Assembly (NCBI GenBank): GCA_024516035.1
Contig: CM044966.1
Coordinates: 22,293,185-22,357,184 of the forward strand
DNA from: Bactericera cockerelli
Taxonomy: Eukaryota > Arthropoda > Insecta > Hemiptera > Triozidae
Direction: 5' to 3'
Length of the DNA stretch: 64,000 nt
Shown here: positions 31,101 to 36,730 of the stretch, piece by piece
Numbering within the stretch: the first letter of the stretch is position 1
How the letters are laid out: every line of letters begins with the position of its first letter
Notes under the pieces: generated by a model
Seen by the model: only the letters and a program-made list of their open reading frames with translations
The model's database searches: none
Told to the model about the DNA's origin: nothing
Translations under genes and position numbers: made by a program

Positions 31101-32962
31101 TCATTGCTTTTATGATGATTGGTTCTTCAATGTTTATAGTCCGAGTATTTTGTTTCCAATTCAGCAAACAAAATACTGAAGAGAGGAGATGTTACAACAC
31201 TGCGGGGACTTTGGGAATACCCATTTCCCATGATATACAGGGTATTATTTTTATTATTATCTGACCTGGTTGCAGGGTTTTCAGTGAAACCCTTGCATTT
31301 AACACTGCGACCTAATTAGATTTATTGTGACCAGTTGATTCTATCTGGTTTTAACGTCCTGATCAGGACGGGGGTGTTACCCTCCATTCGCTGGGGATTG
31401 TACCAGCTACCCACATTAACCGCACCCAGCCGGAAATGCCAGCCTCACGTATTTGGAGGGAACAGAATTTTCTTCGAAAAGTCTGCTCCCCTCTCAGCAT
31501 GGCTTTTGCCGCTACAACATCAACAACAACAATAAATTTGAATCTAGTAGTCATAAGTATAAGTATTAATTAAGTGCTGTAGTTGTGCAAAATTTATACA
31601 GATTGAAGCAGGAATGTTATAGACTATAAACAAAGTCCATTAGTATGACAAACAGTGTATTTGAACAATTGTGCAACATGCAGGGGTTGGGTAGGGCGGT
31701 GATTGGGAACTTATTTTGTAGATAAATTCTAATGCTGTCGAAATTTTAAAGGTCATTCAATATCATACACCTGGGCCGAGGTGTGAATAACACTCTATGT
31801 AAAGAATGAGACAGCGCGACAGAGTCTATAACAGAGGTTAAGTATATTCAGTGGTAGTCAAGTGCTTAACGCGCTAGTCTGGTAATCCAGGTAGCGTAGG
31901 GGTCCGTTGGTTCGAATCCCACCCAGTGCATTAATTTTTCCTCAATAATTTAGGTTTGTGACCACATAATAATAAGACACTGAGGGTCAGGTGGTAGAAA
32001 ATGCTTTGAGCATTAACCTCGCCTAGTGGTTATCTACCACCAAAAGAGTCACATGGAATAAGTCTTTGGTTTAGAAAGTGCATGCCAACAGTATTGTTAA
32101 ATCACTTGTATTTGCAATGAAGTTATTTTCTTCCATGCCAACTTTGTTTTCATATATCACTCGGAATAATGACATGAAAATATACATGCCAACAATGTTG
32201 TCACATCACTCGGAATAATGACATGAAAATATACATGCCAACAGTGTTGTCACATGACTCGGAATAGTGACATAAAAATATACATGCCAACAGTGTTGTC
32301 ACCTCACTCGGAATAAAGACATTTTCTTATTGAATATGAGCATTTTACATGCCAACAGTGTTGTCACATCACTCGGAATAAACACACTTTCTTTTTAAAT
32401 ATGTACATGTTACATGCCAACAGTGTTGTCACATCACTCGAAATAAACACACTTTCTTTTTGAATATGCGCATTTTACATGCCAACAGTGTTGTGACATC
32501 ACTCGGAATAAAGACATTTTCTTTTTGAATAATATATGTATTATGCATGTTACATGCCAACAGTGTTGTCACATCACTCGGAATAGTGACATAAAAATAT
32601 ACATGCCAACAGTGTTGTCACGTGACTCGCAATAAACACACTTTCTTTTTGAATATTTGTGCATATTACATGCCAACAGTGTTGTCACATCACTCGGAAA
32701 TAAAAGAGAAGCGGAATTCACCTGCACTCTCACCTGAATCGAAGTCAGAACTACTCAGCACCGGGTTCTTGAACGCAGCGAGGAGCTTGTTCTCGGTGAT
32801 GACAGAGCGCGGTACGAACGGTGGCGCGTCATAACTCAGACTGGTGTCTTTTCCGTCAACGATGAGCTGACCGGTTTGTTGCGCAAGCGCGTTGATGACG
32901 TCACTGTTGTTCATTTGCACCGCTAGGGGCTCTGGAGTAGTTTCTGTGGCGATTTCAGGCAT
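12747..32962 (-). CDS. LARP6: La-related protein 6 (LARP6), 7 coding exons
   Basis: Join on the minus strand: 32962-32734, 30775-30482, 29698-29534, 15901-15767, 14899-14699, 13773-13525, 13177-12747. The coding length is 1704 nt, giving 567 residues, somewhat longer than human LARP6 (491). Residues ~98-175 form a La motif (VDQVEFYFSDENI, DAFLLKTVKRN, KHLSKDWR). Residues ~176-275 form the RRM-like domain (RNP2-like TIVAINIP, RNP1-like ALIEFVRTES). A Ser/Arg-rich tail follows with repeated RSRSNSG and RRVS motifs, likely phosphorylated. The end (VRLPRGPDGSRGFQ) fits the LARP6 SUZ-C/LSA motif. LARP6 proteins bind structured mRNAs, classically the collagen 5' stem-loop in vertebrates; the target here is unknown. 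Every intron is phase 1. Introns 2-5 carry copies of the preceding exon's end. Confidence 0.95.
13525..13773 (-). CDS. LARP6: LARP6 exon 6
   Basis: Acceptor CTTCCAG|GTACCGCC, donor ATGG|GTGAGAC; 249 nt, phase 1 to 1. Ser-rich, with RSRSNSGVGYYIPPDRRVS, echoing the repeat in exon 7. No tail copy follows this exon. Confidence 0.92.
14160..14214 (-). repeat. Distal copy of LARP6 exon 5 tail with donor
   Basis: On the minus strand the exon 5 end recurs with an internal deletion (the ARRCSSP codons are missing), then CAGGAAG|GTGAGT. It lies about 480 bp downstream of the true donor. Confidence 0.8.
14630..14698 (-). repeat. Ladder of 5' splice sites after LARP6 exon 5
   Basis: The true donor (GT at 14697-14698) is followed by three more CAGGAAG|GTAAG junctions at 14675-14676, 14653-14654 and 14632-14633, spaced 22, 22 and 21 nt. 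Use of any of the three would shift the frame. Confidence 0.9.
14699..14899 (-). CDS. LARP6: LARP6 exon 5
   Basis: Acceptor CTCACTCAG|GTCTGAG, donor CAGGAAG|GTAAGC; 201 nt, phase 1 to 1. The start has basic residues (KVKRERPVKKLSMIRHH) that could be a nuclear localisation or RNA-contact patch, then a Ser-rich stretch. Confidence 0.92.
14918..15210. repeat. (TAGAA)n microsatellite
   Basis: About 290 bp of AGAAT/TAGAA pentamers, with interruptions by TTGAA and TCGAT variants towards the right. It is in LARP6 intron 4. Confidence 0.95.
15262..15472. mobile_element. 210-bp palindrome in LARP6 intron 4
   Basis: Arms 15262-15362 and ~15372-15472 are reverse complements with small gaps and a 9-nt loop. 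No coding potential. It is transcribed within the LARP6 pre-mRNA, so it should form a long hairpin there. A small foldback MITE is likely. Confidence 0.8.
15549..15766 (-). repeat. Tandem copies of LARP6 exon 4 tail with donor
   Basis: Two ~95-bp copies of the last ~80 nt of exon 4 plus the start of the intron. The donors are at 15670-15671 and 15578-15579, after the true one at 15765-15766. Copies are >90% identical and still open in the LARP6 frame, but the intron start (GGTATGTGA) places a stop between them. A partial further copy lies at 15549-15562. Confidence 0.9.
15767..15901 (-). CDS. LARP6: LARP6 exon 4
   Basis: Acceptor TTTTTTCAG|GCAACC, donor ATCGAAG|GTATGT; 135 nt, phase 1 to 1. 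It encodes the second half of the RRM-like domain with the RNP1-like ALIEFVRTESAHNAI. Confidence 0.93.
16018..16175 (-). mobile_element. SINE S5, worn
   Basis: Antisense body with 'tcccattattccagcagtatgccc' and the 'catgtcccggctg' junction. The head is truncated after the B box. Confidence 0.7.
16430..16530 (+). mobile_element. Possible tRNA-like SINE fragment
   Basis: Shares 'tgtggtttagtggttgcattcag' and 'tgatcttgaactat' with 17018-17080. The A-box-like 'ggtttagtggttgc' suggests a tRNA head. Confidence 0.35.
16540..16825 (-). mobile_element. LINE-like 3' end with AAT tail
   Basis: On the minus strand an open segment (16825-16604) ends in a stop, followed by ACTAATAAAGCATACTG and TAATAATAA. 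This is the layout of a non-LTR element C-terminus, 3' UTR and A/T tail. Family not assigned. Confidence 0.45.
16870..16985 (+). mobile_element. LINE-like tail with AATAAACACCCGTTTA
   Basis: The block 'ttaataaacacccgttta' plus an ATTATT tail matches 21725-21840 in antisense. This is a second, different 3'-end family. Confidence 0.5.
17355..17480 (-). mobile_element. SINE S6 body fragment
   Basis: Matches the 3' body of S6 at 49148-49250 ('cagaattataggactttt', 'gcctataattccgcca', 'gcaactactcattttt'). Confidence 0.6.
17573..17759 (-). pseudogene. Acidic C-terminal coding remnant in LARP6 intron 3
   Basis: On the minus strand an open 62-codon segment follows CTCTTTGTCTAG| and ends at TGA. It is Ser/Asp/Glu-rich with a GSES repeat and a helical end (MKKMKEIGAKCGDLDPELEL). 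Codon-like bias and an acceptor suggest a true last exon, but I cannot link it to others with matching phase. It could be a nested gene, a pseudogene or TE coding sequence. Confidence 0.35.
17919..18094 (+). mobile_element. Family P peptide fragment (copy 2)
   Basis: The plus strand encodes the family core SLAIQRGNASSILGT and a stop at the end. A base change shifts the frame just upstream, so this is a decayed copy. Confidence 0.6.
18399..18647 (-). mobile_element. Family P peptide fragment (copy 3, longest)
   Basis: Open for 82 codons. It has a charged helical start (VKKIGEGLSQLTG), then LSIAIQRGNAASVLGTLP and a stop. This is the best-preserved copy in the window. Confidence 0.6.
18680..18755 (-). 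pseudogene. Exon-like segment ending at GTAAGC
   Basis: A minus-strand open frame contains NTFADSYINNTKDTAGYAAEE and ends exactly at GAGGAG|GTAAGC. The upstream boundary is uncertain (a GACAG just before). It may belong with the triplicated segment at 18768-19190. Confidence 0.35.
18768..19190 (-). repeat. Three tandem ~142-bp units with exon-like core
   Basis: Each unit encodes on the minus strand a related helical peptide (VFQELQEEFETQHES, VFHQLQEEFETQHET, VFEEIQEELETQHES), followed by GTATGA. The copy at 19080-19140 has an AG directly before the peptide. Amino-acid changes between units are conservative. A further partial copy is at 16310-16370. Confidence 0.6.
19348..20063. mobile_element. 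716-bp pogo/Tigger-like non-autonomous element
   Basis: Terminal inverted repeats begin CAGTGAAGTTCACTTATAAC and match the other end, flanked by TA on both sides (19346-19347, 20064-20065). CAGTG ends with a TA duplication fit the pogo/Tigger branch of Tc1/mariner. A second internal match ('cgtcgttat') repeats near each end. No transposase is visible. Confidence 0.75.
20090..20215 (+). mobile_element. SINE S5, body only
   Basis: Begins at the head/body junction 'ccagccgggacatgacaag' and runs to 'tgctggaataatgggactc'. The tRNA head is missing. The pogo-like element ends 27 bp before it. Confidence 0.7.
20325..20919 (-). pseudogene. Decayed coding region with frameshift and stop
   Basis: A minus-strand frame is open from 20919 to ~20690 (it contains KTKYIQSTPEGTTFILYC). 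Coding character then continues in the -1 frame to ~20325, through one TGA, with an acidic stretch (ARYADDGVVDKDADNTCGEPEQ). The shift falls on an A AAA AAG run. Family unknown; either a broken gene or a TE ORF. The two frames were identified only by composition. Confidence 0.4.
20930..21250 (-). mobile_element. SINE S8 (tRNA-like head, long body)
   Basis: Antisense. The head is at the right, with 'ggatcgaactcgggatctctgga' as B-box complement. The body includes 'cccacattaacctcatccaacctgggtagag' split by small changes and 'cgggggttttaccctcc'. Other copies are at 28.5, 31.3 and 40.0 kb. Confidence 0.75.
21345..21400 (-). mobile_element. Family L tail, diverged
   Basis: Antisense 'gtcctaactaaaaggtg', 'attgcctatgg' and 'tcttcca' follow the family L order. 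Confidence 0.45.
21550..21690 (-). pseudogene. Open segment: hydrophobic stretch then charged helix
   Basis: The minus strand encodes a possible membrane segment (YIAIVIPPILIRL), then a charged helix (DQCQEEKERQEERSKRTNEF) and a stop. There are no clear splice sites. It could be part of the same decayed gene as 20325-20919. Confidence 0.3.
21725..21840 (-). mobile_element. LINE-like tail, antisense
   Basis: Matches 16870-16985 through 'taaacgggtgtttattaacg' and 'acatgtcaatat'. Confidence 0.5.
21865..22005 (-). mobile_element. SINE S2
   Basis: Antisense full copy: tail 'tgtgttaatcactttcgtgg', B-box complement 'gggacttgaagcacc', and the anticodon-loop region 'ggttacaagtccgcc' (TTGTAA on the sense strand). 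The head ends at 'ctactgaggtcg'. Confidence 0.85.
22213..22529 (+). mobile_element. SINE S6, full copy with 13-bp target duplication
   Basis: ATTCGAGTCTTTT occurs at 22213-22225 and 22517-22529, directly flanking the element. The head has 'gcagagcgagttagcgcgc' (A box region) and 'gggttcgattccc' (B box). The body contains 'cctcgtgaggaaaaatgag', and the tail is ATT-rich. The intact duplication shows a recent insertion by target-primed reverse transcription. Confidence 0.92.
22570..22770 (-). pseudogene. Possible coding remnant
   Basis: On the minus strand one frame gives an His/Asn/Asp-rich peptide and the next, after an AG, gives SIHKGLEILFELRIKSSMHV before GTATAG. A frameshift between them suggests decay. 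CAT/GAT-rich sequence can mimic such peptides. Confidence 0.25.
23026..23085 (-). mobile_element. Family L tail fragment
   Basis: Antisense 'gggcggggttattgcctgcg' and 'gcaatctcttccacccaact'. Confidence 0.6.
23210..23400 (-). mobile_element. SINE S4, near full
   Basis: Antisense: body 'tcggaaccgctttcgcatta', 'ctttacatccatgccattcc' with 'gaaacgg', then B-box complement 'gggattcgaacc' and head end 'cttaaccactgagccaggg'. The same order is seen at 62568-62735. Confidence 0.85.
23543..24165. other. Repeat-like AT-rich DNA
   Basis: It contains blocks shared with 1-190 and 60.8-60.95 kb ('agggcgaaattaat', 'accacagaggtatt'). The long minus-strand frame at 23902-23543 follows repeat boundaries and is not supported as a gene. 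Confidence 0.35.
24266..24478 (-). pseudogene. Open segment with RT-like motif
   Basis: The minus-strand peptide includes TGLTQGTLLGPKLFESLKDL, which recalls the QGxxLGPxLF motif of non-LTR reverse transcriptases. It stays open across a GGA|GTAAGA donor-like site. A decayed LINE RT is the most economical reading, but the catalytic YxDD region is not visible. Confidence 0.35.
24785..24895 (+). mobile_element. SINE S5, body only
   Basis: 'ccagccgagacatgacaag' through 'aataatgggacttaatag'. The head is missing. Confidence 0.65.
24929..25351 (-). pseudogene. Long open minus-strand segment, unassigned
   Basis: Open for 140 codons. An acceptor-like TGTTTTTTCAG at ~25315 precedes the coding-like part, which has a PNADGQFYLPADDL stretch, an Asn/Asp run and EATPEQGGGVPLFNARPD. 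About 38 bp of it (25224-25262) match one arm of the inverted repeat at 27147-27402. It may therefore be TE-derived. Confidence 0.3.
25345..25397 (-). mobile_element. SINE S5 head fragment
   Basis: 'attcacagagtgccgccttt' and 'accactgagctaccgg' are the antisense S5 head, cut at the B box. Confidence 0.65.
25803..26080 (+). mobile_element. SINE S3
   Basis: Head 'gcacgaatagctctatggtt' with the B box 'ggattcgaaac', body 'gggatattttccggtgagct', 'catactacgggatgggg' and 'cacaagcgtcttcaatag'. The tail ends 'gtgaaacactcatctt'. Confidence 0.8.
26125..26205 (+). repeat. Short repeat with AGAGAGAT ends
   Basis: Related to 7615-7700 ('gaaaatcccac', 'aaaagattttttcc'). It is bounded by inverted 'agagagat' and 'atctctct'. 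Confidence 0.4.
26575..26830. repeat. Repeat shared with LARP6 intron 1
   Basis: 'gaaatgttgcgttaaattcc', 'gtagtacattctacaaat' and 'ggatatacaatgtatgtatg' recur at 30785-31170 in a rearranged, partly inverted order. TE remnant, family unknown. Confidence 0.45.
27147..27402. mobile_element. ~255-bp inverted-repeat element (MITE)
   Basis: 'atatcgtcgg...ggtaaaactgacc' at the left matches the reverse complement of 'ggtcagttttacctaccagc' and 'cgacgatata' at the right (arms ~35 bp). No coding. A clear target duplication is not visible. Confidence 0.5.
27825..28300. repeat. Tandem repeat, ~174-bp unit, ~2.7 copies
   Basis: Units begin 'atgacaaaaaagaatatcct'; copies 1 and 2 are >90% identical and copy 3 is diverged. 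The plus strand is open within each unit (LIYHDLQDL, ERNIQQGRR) but units are separated by stops. Confidence 0.8.
28438..28492 (+). mobile_element. Family L tail fragment
   Basis: 'gggttggttggaagagattg', 'aataaccccgccctttag'. Confidence 0.6.
28500..28730 (-). mobile_element. SINE S8
   Basis: Antisense: 'gggggttttaccctccattc', 'acccacattaacctcaccca', 'gcctgggtagggccgg', then the head with 'cggggatcgaactccgg'. Best S8 copy in the window. Confidence 0.8.
29070..29250 (+). mobile_element. SINE S5 with hybrid head
   Basis: The body is S5 ('catgatagttaatttatcct', 'aatgggactcattagtcc'), but the head reads 'ggtctggtaatccag' as in S1. A template-switch hybrid or an S1/S5 junction is possible. Confidence 0.6.
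29260..29531 (-). repeat. Repeats after LARP6 exon 3, including a copied donor
   Basis: Two ~78-bp units (29270-29425) are followed by shorter 'gattcagttcatcaaaa' units. On the minus strand a copied junction CCGCCAG|GTGAGT (GT at 29484-29485) lies 48 nt after the true donor. Confidence 0.8.
29534..29698 (-). CDS. LARP6: LARP6 exon 3
   Basis: Acceptor TTCAATCCTCAG|GAACC, donor CGGCCAG|GTGAGT; 165 nt, phase 1 to 1. Encodes the linker KIRRVDSLP and the first half of the RRM-like domain with the RNP2-like TIVAINIP. Past the donor the frame stays open through a second donor. Confidence 0.93.
30120..30481 (-). repeat. Two tandem copies of LARP6 exon 2 tail with donor
   Basis: Each ~168-bp unit repeats on the minus strand the La-motif end (from KHLSKD to LQINEQ) and the CAAG|GTCAGT donor. 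GTs are at 30313-30314 and 30145-30146, after the true one at 30480-30481. The copies lack the exon's 5' part and have diverged mildly. Confidence 0.9.
30482..30775 (-). CDS. LARP6: LARP6 exon 2 (La motif)
   Basis: Acceptor TTTCCTCCCAG|GCTGCG, donor GAACAAG|GTCAGT; 294 nt, phase 1 to 1. Holds nearly the whole La motif with the conserved aromatic and acidic positions of VEFYFSDEN that pocket RNA 3' ends in this family. Confidence 0.95.
30785..31170. repeat. Repeat shared with 26.6-26.8 kb, with (TATAC)n
   Basis: 'gaaatgttgcgttaaactcc', 'gtagaatgtactacattcat' and 'ggttcttcaatgtttatagt' recur. A (CTATA)n microsatellite lies at ~31005-31036. Confidence 0.5.
31255..31500 (-). mobile_element. SINE S8, head truncated
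   Basis: Antisense body with 'cgggggtgttaccctccatt' and 'gctacccacattaaccgcac'; ends at 'aaaagtctgctcc', before the tRNA-like head. Confidence 0.7.
31850..32055 (+). mobile_element. SINE S1, full
   Basis: Head 'gtagtcaagtgcttaacgcg', loop 'ctagtctggtaatccag', B box 'ggttcgaatcc', body with 'gaccacataataataag' and 'gctttgagcattaacctcgc'. Confidence 0.88.
32082..32700. repeat. Minisatellite just after LARP6 exon 1
   Basis: About ten units of ~45-70 bp share 'catgccaacagtgttgtcac' and 'atcactcggaata' with a variable spacer (0-30 bp). The array begins ~35 bp past the exon 1 donor. Confidence 0.9.
32734..32962 (-). CDS. LARP6: LARP6 exon 1 (start codon)
   Basis: ATG at 32960-32962; donor GATTCAG|GTGAGA. 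76 codons plus one base. Acidic, low-complexity N-terminus as in other LARP6 proteins. A second GT donor 12 nt downstream (TGCAG|GTGAAT) would add four residues in frame. An upstream non-coding exon is possible. Confidence 0.85.
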
Positions 32963-33560
32963 GGTGGCAGGCGCGCGACGATTCTTGCTCTTGTGATAGA
33001 AGTAGAGAAAGAGTGTCGAGAGAATGGTGCCGGCAACAGAGTGGTCCAGATGCGCGGGAATTGGACTAGAGGGGATGAGACTATAGGGAAGCGTTGGAGG
33101 GGAAATTTGTTTAATGGAGGGAATTGATTGGGAAATTAATACACTAATGGAGGGAAAGGAAATGAGGGGAAATTTATGTCAAATGTGTTGTAATACGATG
33201 GGAATTTTTATGTTTATCTGTACGGTGATATATGATAAACAGGGTAATATACTAATGTAGGGGAAGTAATGAAGGGAAATAGTTTAGGATAAAATGATGG
33301 ACTAGCAATGTGTGGGGAAACTTTAGTGATTTGATGTCCTTTTATAGAGACTTTTTTTAGGGATTTTTTTTTTGTGAGGGATTTTTGTGTGGGGAATTTT
33401 TTGTTGGGGGATTTTTACAGATGGACGGGGTGGACTTTCATGGTTGCTAGTACAGGGATGATGCTTGTTGTTTTGTTGGTGGCATCAGTTCTGGAATCAG
33501 AAGAAATATGACCTGATAAGTGACAAAGATTAAATCGATTTTTTTTTTTAAATAATATAA
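32963..33560 (-). promoter_or_regulatory. LARP6: LARP6 5' flank
   Basis: The first ~90 bp upstream of the ATG are GC-rich and probably 5' UTR. Beyond that, plus-strand runs of GGGGAAATTT and GGGGATTTTT recur several times, resembling Rel/NF-kB sites but also simple G/T-rich sequence. No TATA box was found. Confidence 0.3.
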
Positions 33561-33569
33561 TAATTTTTC

Positions 33570-33645
33570 CGACCTTCGTGGCTCAGTGGTTAAGAGAATC
33601 GGTTACTGACCCGGAGGTTGCGGGTTCGAATCCCGGCCGGAACTT
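33570..33645 (+). mobile_element. SINE S4, head only
   Basis: 'cgtggctcagtggttaagag' (A box) and 'gggttcgaatcccggccgg' (B box). It lacks the S4 body. The acceptor-stem-like pairing is incomplete, so I do not call it a tRNA gene. Confidence 0.75.
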
Positions 33646-34136
33646 TTAAGTATAATAATAATTAATTAAAAATATTATGAATACTATTTCGATACTAAAA
33701 TAGCGAAAACAATAATACAAAATATATATAAACTCTGTTTCGTGTTAATATAAGCCGGTTGGCTGGCGCTACTTGACGAGCGCTGGCCTACCGGCGAGCT
33801 TAGTAAGTAAAAAGTGGCAGGTTCCTCTACTTGGAAAAACTCTAGACAGCACAGCCAGTCAAATAGGGAGGAATGAACCGTGGGGGCCAAGACCACGGAG
33901 ACAATTTTTTTTAATAATAATAATAAATCTCAGTAGCTCTACAGTAGCTCCTGTTTGTTTTACCTATTTGTCATATTTTTTTTTTTTTTTACAAAGGGCC
34001 CATCCTAAGCCATTTTTATTTGGCTTCTAAGCTATGGAAAATGGACATGAAAGGAGCCCAGAACATTGCCTTTGGGCGTCCACAGGAGTCAATACCATCA
34101 CCATGACACAATCATCATGGTCATGGAAAATAAGTT

Positions 34137-34305
34137 GAATCTAAGAAATGGTTAGACCATTTGGGAAAAAAATTGATTGGAATTACGGGTGATGCCCGTT
34201 CTAATCATTTTCTTTACCAAAAAAATTGGTCTAGCCATTCAAAGAAGAAATGCTTCCTCGGTTCCCTTCTAGAAGAAGAAGTGTTTTATCCCTAGGAGAA
34301 GTATT
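34137..34305 (+). mobile_element. Family P peptide fragment (copy 4)
   Basis: Encodes KKWLDHLGKKLIGITGD, then GLAIQRRNA. It closely matches 63015-62817 but is shortened after the core by a small change. Confidence 0.6.
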
Positions 34306-34499
34306 TTATATTTAAAAATAAAATATGAATTCAGAATTACCTATTTTAAGGTAAATTAACTCGTGTTAAGGTTGATTAGATCAGAACTGAAACAGTTCAG
34401 TTAAAAGAACCATAATACGATTCAATTCGTCTCAGAGAGAGTCGTATCAGCTAGGACAACTCATTTTTGATCACGATTTAAGAGAGTGAAACCTGAAAG

Positions 34500-34947
34500 T
34501 TAATCACTATTATGATATCACAACTACTATATTATGATATCACAGAACGCACGAATAGCTCAGTGGTTAAGCACTTGCTAGCCATGCGGAAGGTTCCGCG
34601 TTCGAACCCCCGTGCCGACAAAAAATTATATTCAAATTTTGGTTACAGTTGGTTGTAAGGGATACCTTCCGGTGCGCTCGTGTTGACCCAGCACCTAAAT
34701 GGGAAGTATTGTGTCACTTCTCGCCCAACAGAGGGGAGGCATACTACGGGATGGGCAGGCTATAACACAGAGCACAAGCGTCTACAGTAGCTCCTGTTTC
34801 ATGGCTACCAAATAGAAAAAGGTTGTGAAACACTCATCTTTTTTAAAAAAAACTCAAACTCACAATGTTCAAATTTTCAACCGAACTAATGACTCGAAGA
34901 ACCGACCTTCAGGTTACAAGTCAATCGATCCAGCTAGTGAGGTCAGT
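34500..34947 (-). mobile_element. SINE S2, split by SINE S3
   Basis: Antisense S2 tail (34500-34546) and head (34848-34947) flank an S3 inserted in between. The S2 head is worn ('ggttacaagtcaatcgatcc'). Confidence 0.65.
34547..34846 (+). mobile_element. SINE S3, full
   Basis: 'gcacgaatagctcagtggtt', B box 'gttcgaacccc', 'ggataccttccggtgcgctc', 'catactacgggatgggcagg', 'tagctcctgtttcatggcta', tail 'gaaacactcatctt'. Confidence 0.88.
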
Positions 34948-35099
34948 TTTATTTCCGAAAAGAAATTTCCGTTCACTCAGAAATAGAACCAAGGTCAAAG
35001 TTGAGAGAAAAGCAAAGGGAAATTGGTTTCATGTTGTCAACATTCACTAGTTCACACCCAATGCATGCACATCTGTTCCCACTGACCTACTGACTGACT

Positions 35100-35309
35100 G
35101 AGACAAGGAGAGAGAGAGGAGAGAGAGAGACCCTAATATTGCCAATGTAACAAATTGTTACATTAGAGCGAGAGGGAGAGAGAAGGACAGAGAGACTAAT
35201 TGTTACATTGAAGAGAGAGAGAGAGAAAGATAATGAGAGAGAAAGAAAAGAGAGAGAGAGAGGGAGAAATAAAAAAAAGAGAGAGAGAGAAAGAAAAAGA
35301 GAGAGAAAG

Positions 35310-35351
<42 letters not shown>

Positions 35352-35437
35352 AAAAGAGAGAGAAAGAGAGAGAGAGAAAGAAAAAGAGAGAGAAAGAAAG
35401 AGAGAGAGAGAGAAAGAAAAAGAGAGAGAGAGAGAAA

Positions 35438-35494
<57 letters not shown>
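35100..35494 (+). repeat. ~390-bp polypurine tract
   Basis: Almost pure A/G (GAGA with AAAGA and AAATAAA), broken only by short interruptions near 35129-35200. The same 'gccaatgtaacaaattgtta' occurs on both sides (35140, 35504), so the tract expanded within a duplicated segment. The open frames on both strands are low-complexity artefacts. Confidence 0.95.
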
Positions 35495-35495
<1 letters not shown>

Positions 35496-35579
35496 CCCTA
35501 ATGTTGCCAATGTAACAAATTGTTATATTTCCATTTCTCCCTCTGATATACAGACTTACAGTGTTTAGTCAAGGCCACA

Positions 35580-36340
35580 CATTCACAAGGCAGCCAATAA
35601 TAATAATAATACAGGTATTTCATTTTTATAGATTTAGCCAGCTACCAAGCGAGCAACATCAAGTTTGAAAGATCGCTGAGTTTTTAAAAACTTACTAAAT
35701 TTTAAGAATTATTTTTAAAATTATCAGTTTCAAGTGCAAGATTTCAACACATTACACAATTCCATATAGAGTCCGCCAAAAAAAAGGAGCCACTCTAAAT
35801 ATCTAGAGGACAGATTAATAAAATTAAAAATTGTATAACAGTGTACCATTATATCGAGGGTGGAAACCTTTTCTAATAATTTTGATTTTTTTTTCATTAC
35901 CAGGAGCGGCCCCAGGGGGTTTCAACTTTGGAATCTTAAATACCCTATTTGTAATACATTTCTGAAAAGTAGTTGACATTAAACGTTTTCTAAGACAAGT
36001 TTGAGATTTTTAAACAAAACAGGGCCAGAGATGTCGTACATTTTATTTTACAAGACGGATTTGATCTTTTTTTATTCATCTCAACGACTCGTAAATACTA
36101 TCTATGCAAATAATATTTATGAGGTTATTCTTACATTAGCATGTATACTATAGTAATGCTTTATTTAGACTGTCGGCTCGAGACAGGAAGTCCCATTACG
36201 CTAACAGTTGTAATCTGTATGTAATTTCACTGTACCTATGAGGTATTAGTGGGATACCCGTCATGATAGACCATGCAGTTGAAAGCAGCGCAAAAACAAA
36301 AAAAAAATGGCCTTATAGCCACTAGTACGCAAAAAAATCT
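35580..36340. other. AT-rich DNA without a gene
   Basis: No exon seen. Bases ~36245-36300 match the 3' end of the 5S-type SINE ('gaccatgcagttgaaagc'). Confidence 0.4.
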
Positions 36341-36344
36341 GGTG

Positions 36345-36560
36345 GGATACCACACGACTTTCGTTATCACTCGAAAATAATTCCGAAACCGCCAGTGCTG
36401 ACTCAACGGTAACAGTTAGCTGAAAATTAATGTACAATTCGTGATCGGCATCTCAAAGTCATTGGATTTGATATGTCACAACCCCCATCTAGTGTGAAAA
36501 TTAAAAAAGATAGTCCTAGGGGACCTTCCCAAAATACCGGTAAATTGGGGCCGGGTTCCG
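36345..36560 (+). repeat. Repeat E, follows SINE 3' end
   Basis: 'attggatttgatatgtcaca', 'acccccatctag' and 'aaaataccggtaaattgggg' match 61255-61470. In both places it directly follows the 3' end of the 5S-type SINE. Confidence 0.65.
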
Positions 36561-36730
36561 AAAAGTTCAAGTTATCAAAAAAATGATTAGAATAGACCCC
36601 TATTATTTTTTTATTACAAGAAAAACAAATGACATATATCTTATTCTTTAGCCAGAACCGCCAAACGCCATCAAATTGGCGCTTCTGACAGTACCGATTT
36701 TTTCAAAAGTTTCGTACTGCGTCCTCTATA

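Noticed and set aside
31860..31935. tRNA-Thr-like gene in SINE S1 heads
   Set aside because: Always followed by the same S1 body; a SINE head, not a gene.
32082..32700. CRISPR-like repeat/spacer array
   Set aside because: Spacers are themselves similar, unit length varies and this is a eukaryotic intron.
33090..33420. Rel/NF-kB site cluster upstream of LARP6
   Set aside because: GGGGAAATTT-like words are frequent, but the region is simple G/T-rich sequence, so the sites are not persuasive.
33570..33645. Functional tRNA gene
   Set aside because: The A and B boxes are intact but the acceptor stem does not pair well and identical heads occur in S4 SINEs.
35196..35568. Long Arg/Glu and Ser/Leu frames on both strands
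   Set aside because: Direct product of the GA/CT tract; no splice sites or codon structure.
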